Shown here: positions 1 through 11,000 of the stretch, piece by piece
Layout: each line of letters starts with the position of its first letter
Numbering within the stretch: the stretch's first letter is position 1
From: Limanda limanda
Lineage: Eukaryota; Chordata; Actinopteri; Pleuronectiformes; Pleuronectidae
Direction of reading: 5' to 3'
Length of the DNA stretch: 64,000 nt
Assembly (NCBI RefSeq): GCF_963576545.1
Contig: NC_083648.1
Location: 27,533,873-27,597,872 of the forward strand
Notes under the pieces: generated by a model
Told to the model about the DNA's origin: nothing
Seen by the model: only the letters and a program-made list of their open reading frames with translations
The model's database searches: none
Made by a program: the position numbers and the translations under genes

Positions 1-181
1 GGTAGCGCGCATCGATCGGTACCATCCTTGAGCTTCTCCGACTTTCGGAAGGGTTAGGGTTAGGGTTAGGGATGAAAGCACATAGGAGAAAGAGATATTC
101 TTGAATAACTTTTTTTGTGAAGGTCGGAGAGACTTGCAAGTAGGCTCTACCCCCACTAAATGGGCTAGCGCGCATCGATCA
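1..181 (+). repeat. Left edge: partial A monomer and start of next A, outside the 13-kb repeat
   Basis: Positions 1-136 are the last 136 bp of an A unit, cut by the window edge. Position 137 starts the next A unit (137-299), which carries the GGGCTA variant at 162-167 and CAGTACC in place of CGGTACC at 180-186. At an offset of 13,027 the matching unit has GGGGTA and CGGTACC, and further left the offset partner is a B unit rather than an A unit. The 13-kb duplication therefore does not extend left of about 181. Confidence 0.85.
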
Positions 182-299
182 GTACCATCCTTGAGCTTCT
201 CCGACTTTCGGAAGGGTTAGGGTTAGGGTTAGGGATGAAAGCACATAGGAGAAAGAGATATTCTTGAATAACTTTTTTTGTGAAGGTCGGAGAGACTTG

Positions 300-462
300 C
301 AAGTAGGCTCTACCCCCACTAAATGGGCTAGCGCGCATCGATCGGTACCATCCTTGAGCTTCTCCGACTTTCGGAAGGGTTAGGGTTAGGGTTAGGGATG
401 AAAGCACATAGGAGAAAGAGATATTCTTGAATAACTTTTTTTGTGAAGGTCGGAGAGACTTG
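300..462 (+). repeat. A subtype with GGGCTAG (module-leading)
   Basis: A 163-bp unit with C at unit position 29, giving GGGCTAG in the right hairpin arm. The change also creates NheI-like GCTAGC and a minus-strand TAG, which closes the long frame shadows. The subtype clusters ahead of the ABAB modules and at 26992 and 31347. Confidence 0.8.
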
Positions 463-780
463 AAAAGTGGTTGCATCTGGACTAATTTGGGTCCTGCGGA
501 TCGATTGGTACCATCCCCGAGCTTGTACGACCTTCGGAAGAGGTCGACCGACGAAATTTTACCAAATCTGAGGAGATATTCTTGAATAACTTTTTTTGTG
601 AAGGTCGGAGAGACTTGCAAGTAGGCTCTACCCCCACTAAATGGGGTAGCGCGCATCGATCGGTACCATCCTTGAGCTTCTCCGACTTTCGGAAGGGTTA
701 GGGTTAGGGTTAGGGATGAAAGCACATAGGAGAAAGAGATATTCTTGAATAACTTTTTTTGTGAAGGTCGGAGAGACTTG

Positions 781-935
781 GAAAGTGGTTGCATCTGGAC
801 TAATTTGGGTCCTGCGGATCGATTGGTACCATCCCCGAGCTTGTACGACCTTCGGAAGAGGTCGACCGACGAAATTTTACCAAATCTGAGGAGATATTCT
901 TGAATAACTTTTTTTGTGAAGGTCGGAGAGACTTG
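781..935 (+). repeat. Exemplar B monomer, TTTTACC subtype (155 bp)
   Basis: One of 13 B units with GAAATTTTACC, at 463, 781, 9153, 9471, 13490, 13808, 22180, 22498, 40226, 40544, 43293, 43611 and 58792. Twelve are in pairs one A apart; the last is single after loss of a dimer. This subtype is restricted to modules led by a GGGCTA-type A. Confidence 0.9.
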
Positions 936-1897
936 CAAGTAGGCTCTACCCCCACTAAATGGGGTAGCGCGCATCGATCGGTACCATCCTTGAGCTTCTC
1001 CGACTTTCGGAAGGGTTAGGGTTAGGGTTAGGGATGAAAGCACATAGGAGAAAGAGATATTCTTGAATAACTTTTTTTGTGAAGGTCGGAGAGACTTGCA
1101 AGTAGGCTCTACCCCCACTAAATGGGGTAGCGCGCATCGATCGGTACCATCCTTGAGCTTCTCCGACTTTCGGAAGGGTTAGGGTTAGGGTTAGGGATGA
1201 AAGCACATAGGAGAAAGAGATATTCTTGAATAACTTTTTTTGTGAAGGTCGGAGAGACTTGGAAAGTGGTTGCATCTGGACTAATTTGGGTCCTGCGGAT
1301 CGATTGGTACCATCCCCGAGCTTGTACGACCTTCGGAAGAGGTCGACCGACGAAATTCCCCCAAATCTGAGGAGATATTCTTGAATAACTTTTTTTGTGA
1401 AGGTCGGAGAGACTTGCAAGTAGGCTCTACCCCCACTAAATGGGGTAACGCGCATCGATCGGTACCATCCTTGAGCTTCTCCGACTTTCGGAAGGGTTAG
1501 GGTTAGGGTTAGGGATGAAAGCACATAGGAGAAAGAGATATTCTTGAATAACTTTTTTTGTGAAGGTCGGAGAGACTTGCAAGTAGGCTCTACCCCCACT
1601 AAATGGGGTAGCGCGCATCGATCGGTACCATCCTTGAGCTTTTCCGACTTTCGGAAGGGTTAGGGTGAGGGTTAGGGATGAAAGCACATAGGAGAAAGAG
1701 ATATTCTTGAATAACTTTTTTTTTGAAGGTCGGAGAGACTTGGAAAGTGGTTGCATCTGGACTAATTTGGGTCCTGCGGATCGATTGGTACCATCCCCGA
1801 GCTTGTACGACCTTCGGAAGAGGTCGACCGACGAAATTCCCCCAAATCTGAGGAGATATTCTTGAATAACTTTTTTTGTGAAGGTCGGAGAGACTTG

Positions 1898-2060
1898 CAA
1901 GTAGGCTCTACCCCCACTAAATGTGGTAGCGCGCATCGATCGGTACCATCCTTGAGCTTCTACGACTTTCGGAAGGGTTAGGGTTAGGGTTAGGGATGAA
2001 AGCACATAGGAGAAAGAGATATTCTTGAATAACTTTTTTTGTGAAGGTCGGAGAGACTTA
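1898..2060 (+). repeat. A subtype found directly after B (TGTGGTAG with CTACGAC)
   Basis: The combination AATGTGGTAG and TTCTACGAC occurs in A units immediately 3' of a B. Positions in the first 13 kb are 1898, 3667, 4148, 4955, 5762, 6243, 6724, 7531, 10588 and 11876; later ones include 27799, 36994, 46195, 49268, 51199, 60887 and 63960 (partial). I saw none after another A. Both changes fall in the inverted-repeat arms. Confidence 0.85.
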
Positions 2061-2541
2061 GAAAGTGGTTGCATCTGGACTAATTTGGGTCCTGCAGATC
2101 GATTGGTACCATCCCCGAGCTTGTACGACCTTTGAAAGAGGTCGACCGACGAAATTCCCCCAAATCTGAGGAGATATTCTTGAATAACTTTTTTTGTGAA
2201 GGTCGGAGAGACTTGCAAGTAGGCTCTACCCCCACTAAATGGGGTAGCGCGCATCGATCGGTACCATCCTTGAGCTTCTCCGACTTTCGGAAGGGTTAGG
2301 GTTAGGGTTAGGGATGAAAGCACATAGGAGAAAGAGATATTCTTGAATAACTTTTTTTGTGAAGGTCGGAGAGACTTGCAAGTAGGCTCTACCCCCACTA
2401 AATGGGGTAGCGCGCATCGATCGGTACCATCCTTGAGCTTCTCCGACTTTCGGAAGGGTTAGGGTTAGGGTTAGGGATGAAAGCACATAGGAGAAAGAGA
2501 TATTCTTGAATAACTTTTTTTGTAAAGGTCGGAGAGACTTG

Positions 2542-2704
2542 CAAGTAGGCTCTACCCCCACTAAATGGGGTAGCGCGCATCGATCGGTACTATCCTTGAG
2601 CTTCTACGACTTTCGGAAGGGTTAGGGTTAGGGTTAGGGATGAAAGCACATAGGAGAAAGAGATATTCTTGAATAACTTTTTTTGTGAAGGTCGGAGAGA
2701 CTTG
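2542..2704 (+). repeat. A subtype with GGTACTATCC and CTACGAC
   Basis: Replaces GGTACCATCC/CTCCGAC, which removes the KpnI site and the left arm of the TCTCCGAC repeat. Often the preceding A ends in TTTTGTAAAGG instead of TTTTGTGAAGG. Some copies also have CAGTACTATCC, giving a ScaI site (for example near 7093, 12727, 30109). Confidence 0.8.
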
Positions 2705-3030
2705 CAAGTAGGCTCTACCCCCACTAAATGGGGTTGCGCGCATCGATCGGTACCATCCTTGAGCTTCTCCGACTTTCGGAAGGGTTAGGGTGAGGGTTAG
2801 GGCTGAAAGCACATAGGAGAAAGAGATATTCTTGAATAACTTTTTTTGTGAAGGTCGGAGAGACTTGCAAGTAGGCTCTACCCCCACTAAATGGGGTAGC
2901 GCGCATCGATCGGTACCATCCTTGAGCTTCTCCGACTTTCGGAAGGGTTAGGGTTAGGGTTAGGGATGAAAGCACATAGGAGAGAGAGATATTCTTGAAT
3001 AACTTTTTTTGTGAAGGTCGGAGAGACTTG

Positions 3031-3185
3031 GAAAGTGGTTGCATCTGGACTAATTTGGGTCCTGCGGATCGATTGGTACCATCCCCGAGCTTGTACGACC
3101 TTCGGAAGAGGTCGACCGACGAAATTCCCCCAAATCTGAGGAGATATTCTTGAATAACTTTTTTTGTGAAGGTCGGAGAGACTTG
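3031..3185 (+). repeat. Exemplar B monomer, CCCCC subtype (155 bp)
   Basis: Representative of 67 of the 80 B units. It is colinear with A over the first 77 bp, sharing GGTACC at unit 45-50. The block that holds the telomeric tract in A (41 bp) is replaced by 33 bp containing the palindrome GGTCGACC and GAAATTCCCCC. It ends in the 45-bp core shared with A. Sub-variants have GCAGATCG for GCGGATCG and TTCGAAAG for TTCGGAAG. It is always flanked by A on both sides. Confidence 0.93.
3096..3114 (+). other. Inverted repeat in B (CGACCT-N7-AGGTCG)
   Basis: Perfect 6-bp arms at B unit positions 66-71 and 79-84 around TCGGAAG, followed by the overlapping palindrome GGTCGACC at 80-87. The loop has two common forms, TCGGAAG and TCGAAAG, while the arms are kept in nearly all B units (CCTTTGAAAG near 2131 and CCTTTGGAAG near 10502 alter only loop bases). 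Confidence 0.7.
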
Positions 3186-3348
3186 CAAGTAGGCTCTACC
3201 CCCACTAAATGGGGTAGCGCGCATCGATCGGTACCATCCTTGAGCTTCTCCGACTTTCGGAAGGGTTAGGGTTAGGGTTAGGGATGAAAGCACATAGGAG
3301 AAAGAGATATTCTTGAATAACTTTTTTTGTGAAGGTCGGAGAGACTTG

Positions 3349-3511
3349 CAAGTAGGCTCTACCCCCACTAAATGGGGTAGCGCGCATCGATCGGTACCAT
3401 CCTTGAGCTTCTCCGACTTTCGGAAGGGTTAGGGTGAGGGTTAGGGATGAAAGCACATAGGAGAAAGAGATATTCTTGAATAACTTTTTTTGTGAAGGTC
3501 GGAGAGACTTG
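3349..3511 (+). repeat. A subtype with GGTGAGGG telomeric variant
   Basis: One TTAGGG is TGAGGG; four GGG runs remain. Most instances precede B (1580, 3349, 4637, 5444, 7213, 10270, 26674, 28763, 31029, 32637, 34891, 37964, 46996, 50238, 52169, 61857). A minority precede another A (2705, 8501, 39574, 41343, 42641, 44410, 47477, 58140, 62175), so the association with B is weaker than for GGATTAGGG. Confidence 0.82.
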
Positions 3512-3666
3512 GAAAGTGGTTGCATCTGGACTAATTTGGGTCCTGCGGATCGATTGGTACCATCCCCGAGCTTGTACGACCTTCGGAAGAGGTCGACCGA
3601 CGAAATTCCCCCAAATCTGAGGAGATATTCTTGAATAACTTTTTTTGTGAAGGTCGGAGAGACTTG

Positions 3667-6600
3667 CAAGTAGGCTCTACCCCCACTAAATGTGGTAGCG
3701 CGCATCGATCGGTACCATCCTTGAGCTTCTACGACTTTCGGAAGGGTTAGGGTTAGGGTTAGGGATGAAAGCACATAGGAGAAAGAGATATTCTTGAATA
3801 ACTTTTTTTGTGAAGGTCGGAGAGACTTGCAAGTAGGCTCTACCCCCACTAAATGGGGTAGCGCGCATCGATCGGTACCATCCTTGAGCTTCTCCGACTT
3901 TCGGAAGGGTTAGGATTAGGGTTAGGGATGAAAGCACATAGGAGAAAGAGATATTCTTGAATAACTTTTTTTGTGAAGGTCGGAGAGACTTAGAAAGTGG
4001 TTGCATCTGGACTAATTTGGGTCCTGCAGATCGATTGGTACCATCCCCGAGCTTGTACGACCTTCGAAAGAGGTCGACCGACGAAATTCCCCCAAATCTG
4101 AGGAGATATTCTTGAATAACTTTTTTTGTGAAGGTCGGAGAGACTTGCAAGTAGGCTCTACCCCCACTAAATGTGGTAGCGCGCATCGATCGGTACCATC
4201 CTTGAGCTTCTACGACTTTCGGAAGGGTTAGGGTTAGGGTTAGGGATGAAAGCACATAGGAGAAAGAGATATTCTTGAATAACTTTTTTTGTGAAGGTCG
4301 GAGAGACTTGCAAGTAGGCTCTACCCCCACTAAATGGGGTAGCGCTCATCGATCGGTACCATCCTTGAGCTTCTCCGACTTTCGGAAGGGTTAGGGTTAG
4401 GGTTAGGGATGAAAGCACATAGGAGAAAGAGATATTCTTGAATAACTTTTTTTGTAAAGGTCGGAGAGACTTGCAAGTAGGCTCTACCCCCACTAAATGG
4501 GGTAGCGCGCATCGATCGGTACTATCCTTGAGCTTCTACGACTTTCGGAAGGGTTAGGGTTAGGGTTAGGGATGAAAGCACATAGGAGAAAGAGATATTC
4601 TTGAATAACTTTTTTTGTGAAGGTCGGAGAGACTTGCAAGTAGGCTCTACCCCCACTAAATGGGGTAGCGCGCATCGATCGGTACCATCTTTGAGCTTCT
4701 CCGACTTTCGGAAGGGTTAGGGTGAGGGTTAGGGATGAAAGCACATAGGAGAAAGAGATATTCTTGAATAACTTTTTTTGTGAAGGTCGGAGAGACTTGG
4801 AAAGTGGTTGCATCTGGACTAATTTGGGTCCTGCGGATCGATTGGTACCATCCCCGAGCTTGTACGACCTTCGGAAGAGGTCGACCGACGAAATTCCCCC
4901 AAATCTGAGGAGATATTCTTGAATAACTTTTTTTGTGAAGGTCGGAGAGACTTGCAAGTAGGCTCTACCCCCACTAAATGTGGTAGCGCGCATCGATCGG
5001 TACCATCCTTGAGCTTCTACGACTTTCGGAAGGGTTAGGGTTAGGGTTAGGGATGAAAGCACATAGGAGAAAGAGATATTCTTGAATAACTTTTTTTGTG
5101 AAGGTCGGAGAGACTTGCAAGTAGGCTCTACCCCCACTAAATGGGGTAGCGCGCATCGATCGGTACCATCCTTGAGCTTCTCCGACTTTCGGAAGGGTTA
5201 GGGTTAGGGTTAGGGATGAAAGCACATAGGAGAAAGAGATATTCTTGAATAACTTTTTTTGTAAAGGTCGGAGAGACTTGCAAGTAGGCTCTACCCCCAC
5301 TAAATGGGGTAGCGCGCATCGATCGGTACTATCCTTGAGCTTCTACGACTTTCGGAAGGGTTAGGGTTAGGGTTAGGGATGAAAGCACATAGGAGAAAGA
5401 GATATTCTTGAATAACTTTTTTTGTGAAGGTCGGAGAGACTTGCAAGTAGGCTCTACCCCCACTAAATGGGGTAGCGCGCATCGATCGGTACCATCTTTG
5501 AGCTTCTCCGACTTTCGGAAGGGTTAGGGTGAGGGTTAGGGATGAAAGCACATAGGAGAAAGAGATATTCTTGAATAACTTTTTTTGTGAAGGTCGGAGA
5601 GACTTGGAAAGTGGTTGCATCTGGACTAATTTGGGTCCTGCGGATCGATTGGTACCATCCCCGAGCTTGTACGACCTTCGGAAGAGGTCGACCGACGAAA
5701 TTCCCCCAAATCTGAGGAGATATTCTTGAATAACTTTTTTTGTGAAGGTCGGAGAGACTTGCAAGTAGGCTCTACCCCCACTAAATGTGGTAGCGCGCAT
5801 CGATCGGTACCATCCTTGAGCTTCTACGACTTTCGGAAGGGTTAGGGTTAGGGTTAGGGATGAAAGCACATAGGAGAAAGAGATATTCTTGAATAACTTT
5901 TTTTGTGAAGGTCGGAGAGACTTGCAAGTAGGCTCTACCCCCACTAAATGGGGTAGCCCGCATCGATCGGTACCATCCTTGAGCTTCTCCGACTTTCGGA
6001 AGGGTTAGGATTAGGGTTAGGGATGAAAGCACATAGGAGAAAGAGATATTCTTGAATAACTTTTTTTGTGAAGGTCGGAGAGACTTAGAAAGTGGTTGCA
6101 TCTGGACTAATTTGGGTCCTGCAGATCGATTGGTACCATCCCCGAGCTTGTACGACCTTCGAAAGAGGTCGACCGACGAAATTCCCCCAAATCTGAGGAG
6201 ATATTCTTGAATAACTTTTTTTGTGAAGGTCGGAGAGACTTGCAAGTAGGCTCTACCCCCACTAAATGTGGTAGCGCGCATCGATCAGTACCATCCTTGA
6301 GCTTCTACGACTTTCGGAAGGGTTAGGGTTAGGGTTAGGGATGAAAGCACATAGGAGAAAGAGATATTCTTGAATAACCTTTTTTGTGAAGGTCGGAGAG
6401 ACTTGCAAGTAGGCTCTACCCCCACTAAATGGGGTAGCGCGCATCGATCGGTACCATCCTTGAGCTTCTCCGACTTTCGGAAGGGTTAGGATTAGGGTTA
6501 GGGATGAAAGCACATAGGAGAAAGAGATATTCTTGAATAACTTTTTTTGTGAAGGTCGGAGAGACTTAGAAAGTGGTTGCATCTGGACTAATTTGGGTCC

Positions 6601-8011
6601 TGCAGATCGATTGGTACCATCCCCGAGCTTGTACGACCTTCGAAAGAGGTCGACCGACGAAATTCCCCCAAATCTGAGGAGATATTCTTGAATAACTTTT
6701 TTTGTGAAGGTCGGAGAGACTTGCAAGTAGGCTCTACCCCCACTAAATGTGGTAGCGCGCATCGATCGGTACCATCCTTGAGCTTCTACGACTTTCGGAA
6801 GGGTTAGGGTTAGGGTTAGGGATGAAAGCACATAGGAGAAAGAGATATTCTTGAATAACTTTTTTTGTGAAGGTCGGAGAGACTTGCAAGTAGGCTCTAC
6901 CCCCACTAAATGGGGTAGCGCGCATCGATCGGTACCATCCTTGAGCTTCTCCGACTTTCGGAAGGGTTAGGGTTAGGGTTAGGGATGAAAGCACATAGGA
7001 GAAAGAGATATTCTTGAATAACTTTTTTTGTAAAGGTCGGAGAGACTTGCAAGTAGGCTCTACCCCCACTAAATGGGGTAGCGCGCATCGATCAGTACTA
7101 TCCTTGAGCTTCTACGACTTTCGGAAGGGTTAGGGTTAGGGTTAGGGATGAAAGCACATAGGAGAAAGAGATATTCTTGAATAACTTTTTTTGTGAAGGT
7201 CGGAGAGACTTGCAAGTAGGCTCTACCCCCACTAAATGGGGTAGCGCGCATCGATCGGTACCATCTTTGAGCTTCTCCGACTTTCGGAAGGGTTAGGGTG
7301 AGGGTTAGGGATGAAAGCACATAGGAGAAAGAGATATTCTTGAATAACTTTTTTTGTGAAGGTCGGAGAGACTTGGAAAGTGGTTGCATCTGGACTAATT
7401 TGGGTCCTGCGGATCGATTGGTACCATCCCCGAGCTTGTACGACCTTCGGAAGAGGTCGACCGACGAAATTCCCCCAAATCTGAGGAGATATTCTTGAAT
7501 AACTTTTTTTGTGAAGGTCGGAGAGACTTGCAAGTAGGCTCTACCCCCACTAAATGTGGTAGCGCGCATCGATCGGTACCATCCTTGAGCTTCTACGACT
7601 TTCGGAAGGGTTAGGGTTAGGGTTAGGGATGAAAGCACATAGGAGAAAGAGATATTCTTGAATAACTTTTTTTGTGAAGGTCGGAGAGACTTGCAAGTAG
7701 GCTCTACCCCCACTAAATGGGGTAGCGCGCATCGATCGGTACCATCCTTGAGCTTCTCCGACTTTCGGAAGGGTTAGGATTAGGGTTAGGGATGAAAGCA
7801 CATAGGAGAAAGAGATATTCTTGAATAACTTTTTTTGTGAAGGTCGGAGAGACTTAGAAAGTGGTTGCATCTGGACTAATTTGGGTCCTGCAGATCGATT
7901 GGTACCATCCCCGAGCTTGTACGACCTTCGAAAGAGGTCGACCGACGAAATTCCCCCAAATCTGAGGAGATATTCTTGAATAACTTTTTTTGTGAAGGTC
8001 GGAGAGACTTG
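3667..8011 (+). repeat. Nested AAB (481 bp) and AAAAB (807 bp) modules
   Basis: Within the 13-kb repeat this stretch is seven consecutive modules ending in B: 481 bp (3667-4147), 807 (4148-4954), 807 (4955-5761), 481 (5762-6242), 481 (6243-6723), 807 (6724-7530) and 481 (7531-8011). The two adjacent 807-bp modules share nearly every variant; one difference is GCGCTCATC at 4343 against GCGCGCATC. Every module opens with the TGTGGTAG subtype of A. The 481-bp modules end in an A with GGATTAGGG joined to B through CTTAG, and their B has TTCGAAAG. The 807-bp modules end in an A with GGTGAGGG and a B with TTCGGAAG. The block is repeated 13,027 bp further on. Confidence 0.88.
3830..3992 (+). repeat. 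A subtype found directly before B (GGATTAGGG, ends CTTA)
   Basis: The telomeric tract reads GGGTTAGGATTAGGGTTAGGG, so only three GGG runs remain. Instances start at 3830, 5925, 6406, 7694, 10751, 11558, 12039, 12846, their copies in the second 13-kb repeat, and 27481, 27962, 30222, 31836, 37157, 46352, 49431, 51362 and 61050. Every one I found is immediately 5' of a B, nearly always joined by CTTAGAAAG rather than CTTGGAAAG. Confidence 0.85.
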
Positions 8012-11000
8012 CAAGTAGGCTCTACCCCCACTAAATGGGGTAGCGCGCATCGATTGGTACCATCCTTGAGCTTCTCCGACTTTCGGAAGGGTTAGGGTTA
8101 GGGTTAGGGATGAAAGCACATAGGAGAAAGAGATATTCTTGAATAACTTTTTTTGTGAAGGTCGGAGAGACTTGCAAGTAGGCTCTACCCCCACTAAATG
8201 GGGTAGCGCGCATCGATCGGTACCATCCTTGAGCTTCTCCGACTTTCGGAAGGGTTAGGGTTAGGGTTAGGGATGAAAGCACATAGGAGAAAGAGATATT
8301 CTTGAATAACTTTTTTTGTGAAGGTCGGAGAGACTTGCAAGTAGGCTCTACCCCCACTAAATGGGGTAGCGCGCATCGATCGGTACTATCCTTGAGCTTC
8401 TACGACTTTCGGAAGGGTTAGGGTTAGGGTTAGGGATGAAAGCACATAGGAGAAAGAGATATTCTTGAATAACTTTTTTTGTGAAGGTCGGAGAGACTTG
8501 CAAGTAGGCTCTACCCCCACTAAATGGGGTAGCGCGCATCGATCGGTACCATCCTTGAGCTTCTCCGACTTTCGGAAGGGTTAGGGTGAGGGTTAGGGCT
8601 GAAAGCACATAGGAGAAAGAGATATTCTTGAATAACTTTTTTTGTGAAGGTCGGAGAGACTTGCAAGTAGGCTCTACCCCCACTAAATGGGGTAGCGCGC
8701 ATCGATCGGTACCATCCTTGAGCTTCTCCGACTTTCGGAAGGGTTAGGGTTAGGGTTAGGGATGAAAGCACATAGGAGAAAGAGATATTCTTGAATAACT
8801 TTTTTTGTGAAGGTCGGAGAGACTTGCAAGTAGGCTCTACCCCCACTAAATGGGCTAGCGCGCATCGATCGGTACCATCCTTGAGCTTCTCCGACTTTCG
8901 GAAGGGTTAGGGTTAGGGTTAGGGATGAAAGCACATAGGAGAAAGAGATATTCTTGAATAACTTTTTTTGTGAAGGTCGGAGAGACTTGCAAGTAGGCTC
9001 TACCCCCACTAAATGGGCTAGCGCGCATCGATCGGTACCATCCTTGAGCTTCTCCGACTTTCGGAAGGGTTAGGGTTAGGGTTAGGGATGAAAGCACATA
9101 GGAGAAAGAGATATTCTTGAATAACTTTTTTTGTGAAGGTCGGAGAGACTTGGAAAGTGGTTGCATCTGGACTAATTTGGGTCCTGCAGATCGATTGGTA
9201 CCATTCCCGAGCTTGTACGACCTTCGGAAGAGGTCGACCGACGAAATTTTACCAAATCTGAGGAGATATTCTTGAATAACTTTTTTTGTGAAGGTCGGAG
9301 AGACTTGCAAGTAGGCTCTACCCCCACTAAATGGGGTAGCGCGCATCGATCGGTACCATCCTTGAGCTTCTCCGACTTTCGGAAGGGTTAGGGTTAGGGT
9401 TAGGGATGAAAGCACATAGGAGAAAGAGATATTCTTGAATAACTTTTTTTGTGAAGGTCGGAGAGACTTGGAAAGTGGTTGCATCTGGACTAATTTGGGT
9501 CCTGCGGATCGATTGGTACCATCCCCGAGCTTGTACGACCTTCGGAAGAGGTCGACCGACGAAATTTTACCAAATCTGAGGAGATATTCTTGAATAACTT
9601 TTTTTGTGAAGGTCGGAGAGACTTGCAAGTAGGCTCTACCCCCACTAAATGGGGTAGCGCGCATCGATCGGTACCATCCTTGAGCTTCTCCGACTTTCGG
9701 AAGGGTTAGGGTTAGGGTTAGGTATGAAAGCACATAGGAGAAAGAGATATTCTTGAATAACTTTTTTTGTGAAGGTCGGAGAGACTTGCAAGTAGGCTCT
9801 ACCCCCACTAAATGGGGTAGCGCGCATCGATCGGTACCATCCTTGAGCTTCTCCGACTTTCGGAAGGGTTAGGGTTAGGGTTAGGGATGAAAGCACATAG
9901 GAGAAAGAGATATTCTTGAATAACTTTTTTTGTGAAGGTCAGAGAGACTTGGAAAGTGGTTGCATCTGGACTAATTTGGGTCCTGCGGATCGATTGGTAC
10001 CATCCCCGAGCTTGTACGACCTTCGGAAGAGGTCGACCGACGAAATTCCCCCAAATCTGAGGAGATATTCTTGAATAACTTTTTTTGTAAAGGTCGGAGA
10101 GACTTGCAAGTAGGCTCTACCCCCACTAAATGGGGTAGCGCGCATCGATCGGTACCATCCTTGAGCTTCTCCGACTTTCGGAAGGGTTAGGGTTAGGGTT
10201 AGGGATGAAAGCACATAGGAGAAAGAGATATTCTTGAATAACTTTTTTTGTGAAGGTCGGAGAGACTTGCAAGTAGGCTCTACCCCCACTAAATGGGGTA
10301 GCGCGCATCGATCGGTACCATCCTTGAGCTTCTCCGACTTTCGGAAGGGTTAGGGTGAGGGTTAGGGATGAAAGCACATAGGAGAAAGAGATATTCTTGA
10401 ATAACTTTTTTTGTGAAGGTCGGAGAGACTTGGAAAGTGGTTGCATCTGGACTAATTTGGGTCCTGCGGATCGATTGGTACCATCCCCGAGCTTGTACGA
10501 CCTTTGGAAGAGGTCGACCGACGAAATTCCCCCAAATCTGAGGAGATATTCTTGAATAACTTTTTTTGGGAAGGTCGGAGAGACTTGCAAGTAGGCTCTA
10601 CTCCCACTAAATGTGGTAGCGCGCATCGATCGGTACCATCCTTGAGCTTCTACGACTTTCGGAAGGGTTAGGGTTAGGGTTAGGGATGAAAGCACATAGG
10701 AGAAAGAGATATTCTTGAATAACTTTTTTTGTGAAGGTCGGAGAGACTTGCAAGTAGGCTCTACCCCCACTAAATGGGGTAGCGCGCATCGATCGGTACC
10801 ATCCTTGAGCTTCTCCGACTTTCGGAAGGGTTAGGATTAGGGTTAGGGATGAAAGCACATAGGAGAAAGAGATATTCTTGAATAACTTTTTTTGTGAAGG
10901 TCGGAGAGACTTAGAAAGTGGTTGCATCTGGACTAATTTGGGTCCTGCGGATCGATTGGTACCATCCCCGAGCTTGTACGACCTTCGAAAGAGGTCGACC

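Larger units (their letters stand above)
300..935 (+). repeat. ABAB module with the TTTTACC subtype of B
   Basis: Two successive A+B dimers of 318 bp (A 300-462, B 463-617, A 618-780, B 781-935). Both B units carry GAAATTTTACC where the other B class has GAAATTCCCCC. The same paired module recurs at 8990-9625, 13327-13962, 22017-22652, 40063-40698 and 43130-43765. A reduced single-dimer form is at 58629-58946. The leading A carries GGGCTA (or GGGCTAA) instead of GGGGTA at unit positions 26-31. The module therefore moves as a block during array amplification. Confidence 0.88.

Noticed and set aside
463..617. B as a transposable element inserted into an A array
   Set aside because: B is colinear with A and keeps the array register; it has no terminal repeats, no target-site duplication and no coding capacity.
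3090..3120. CENP-B-box-like motif around TTCGGAAGAGGTCGA in B and TTCGGAAGGG in A
   Set aside because: It starts with TTCG, but the required downstream CGGG is absent, so the match is only partial and no centromere claim is made.
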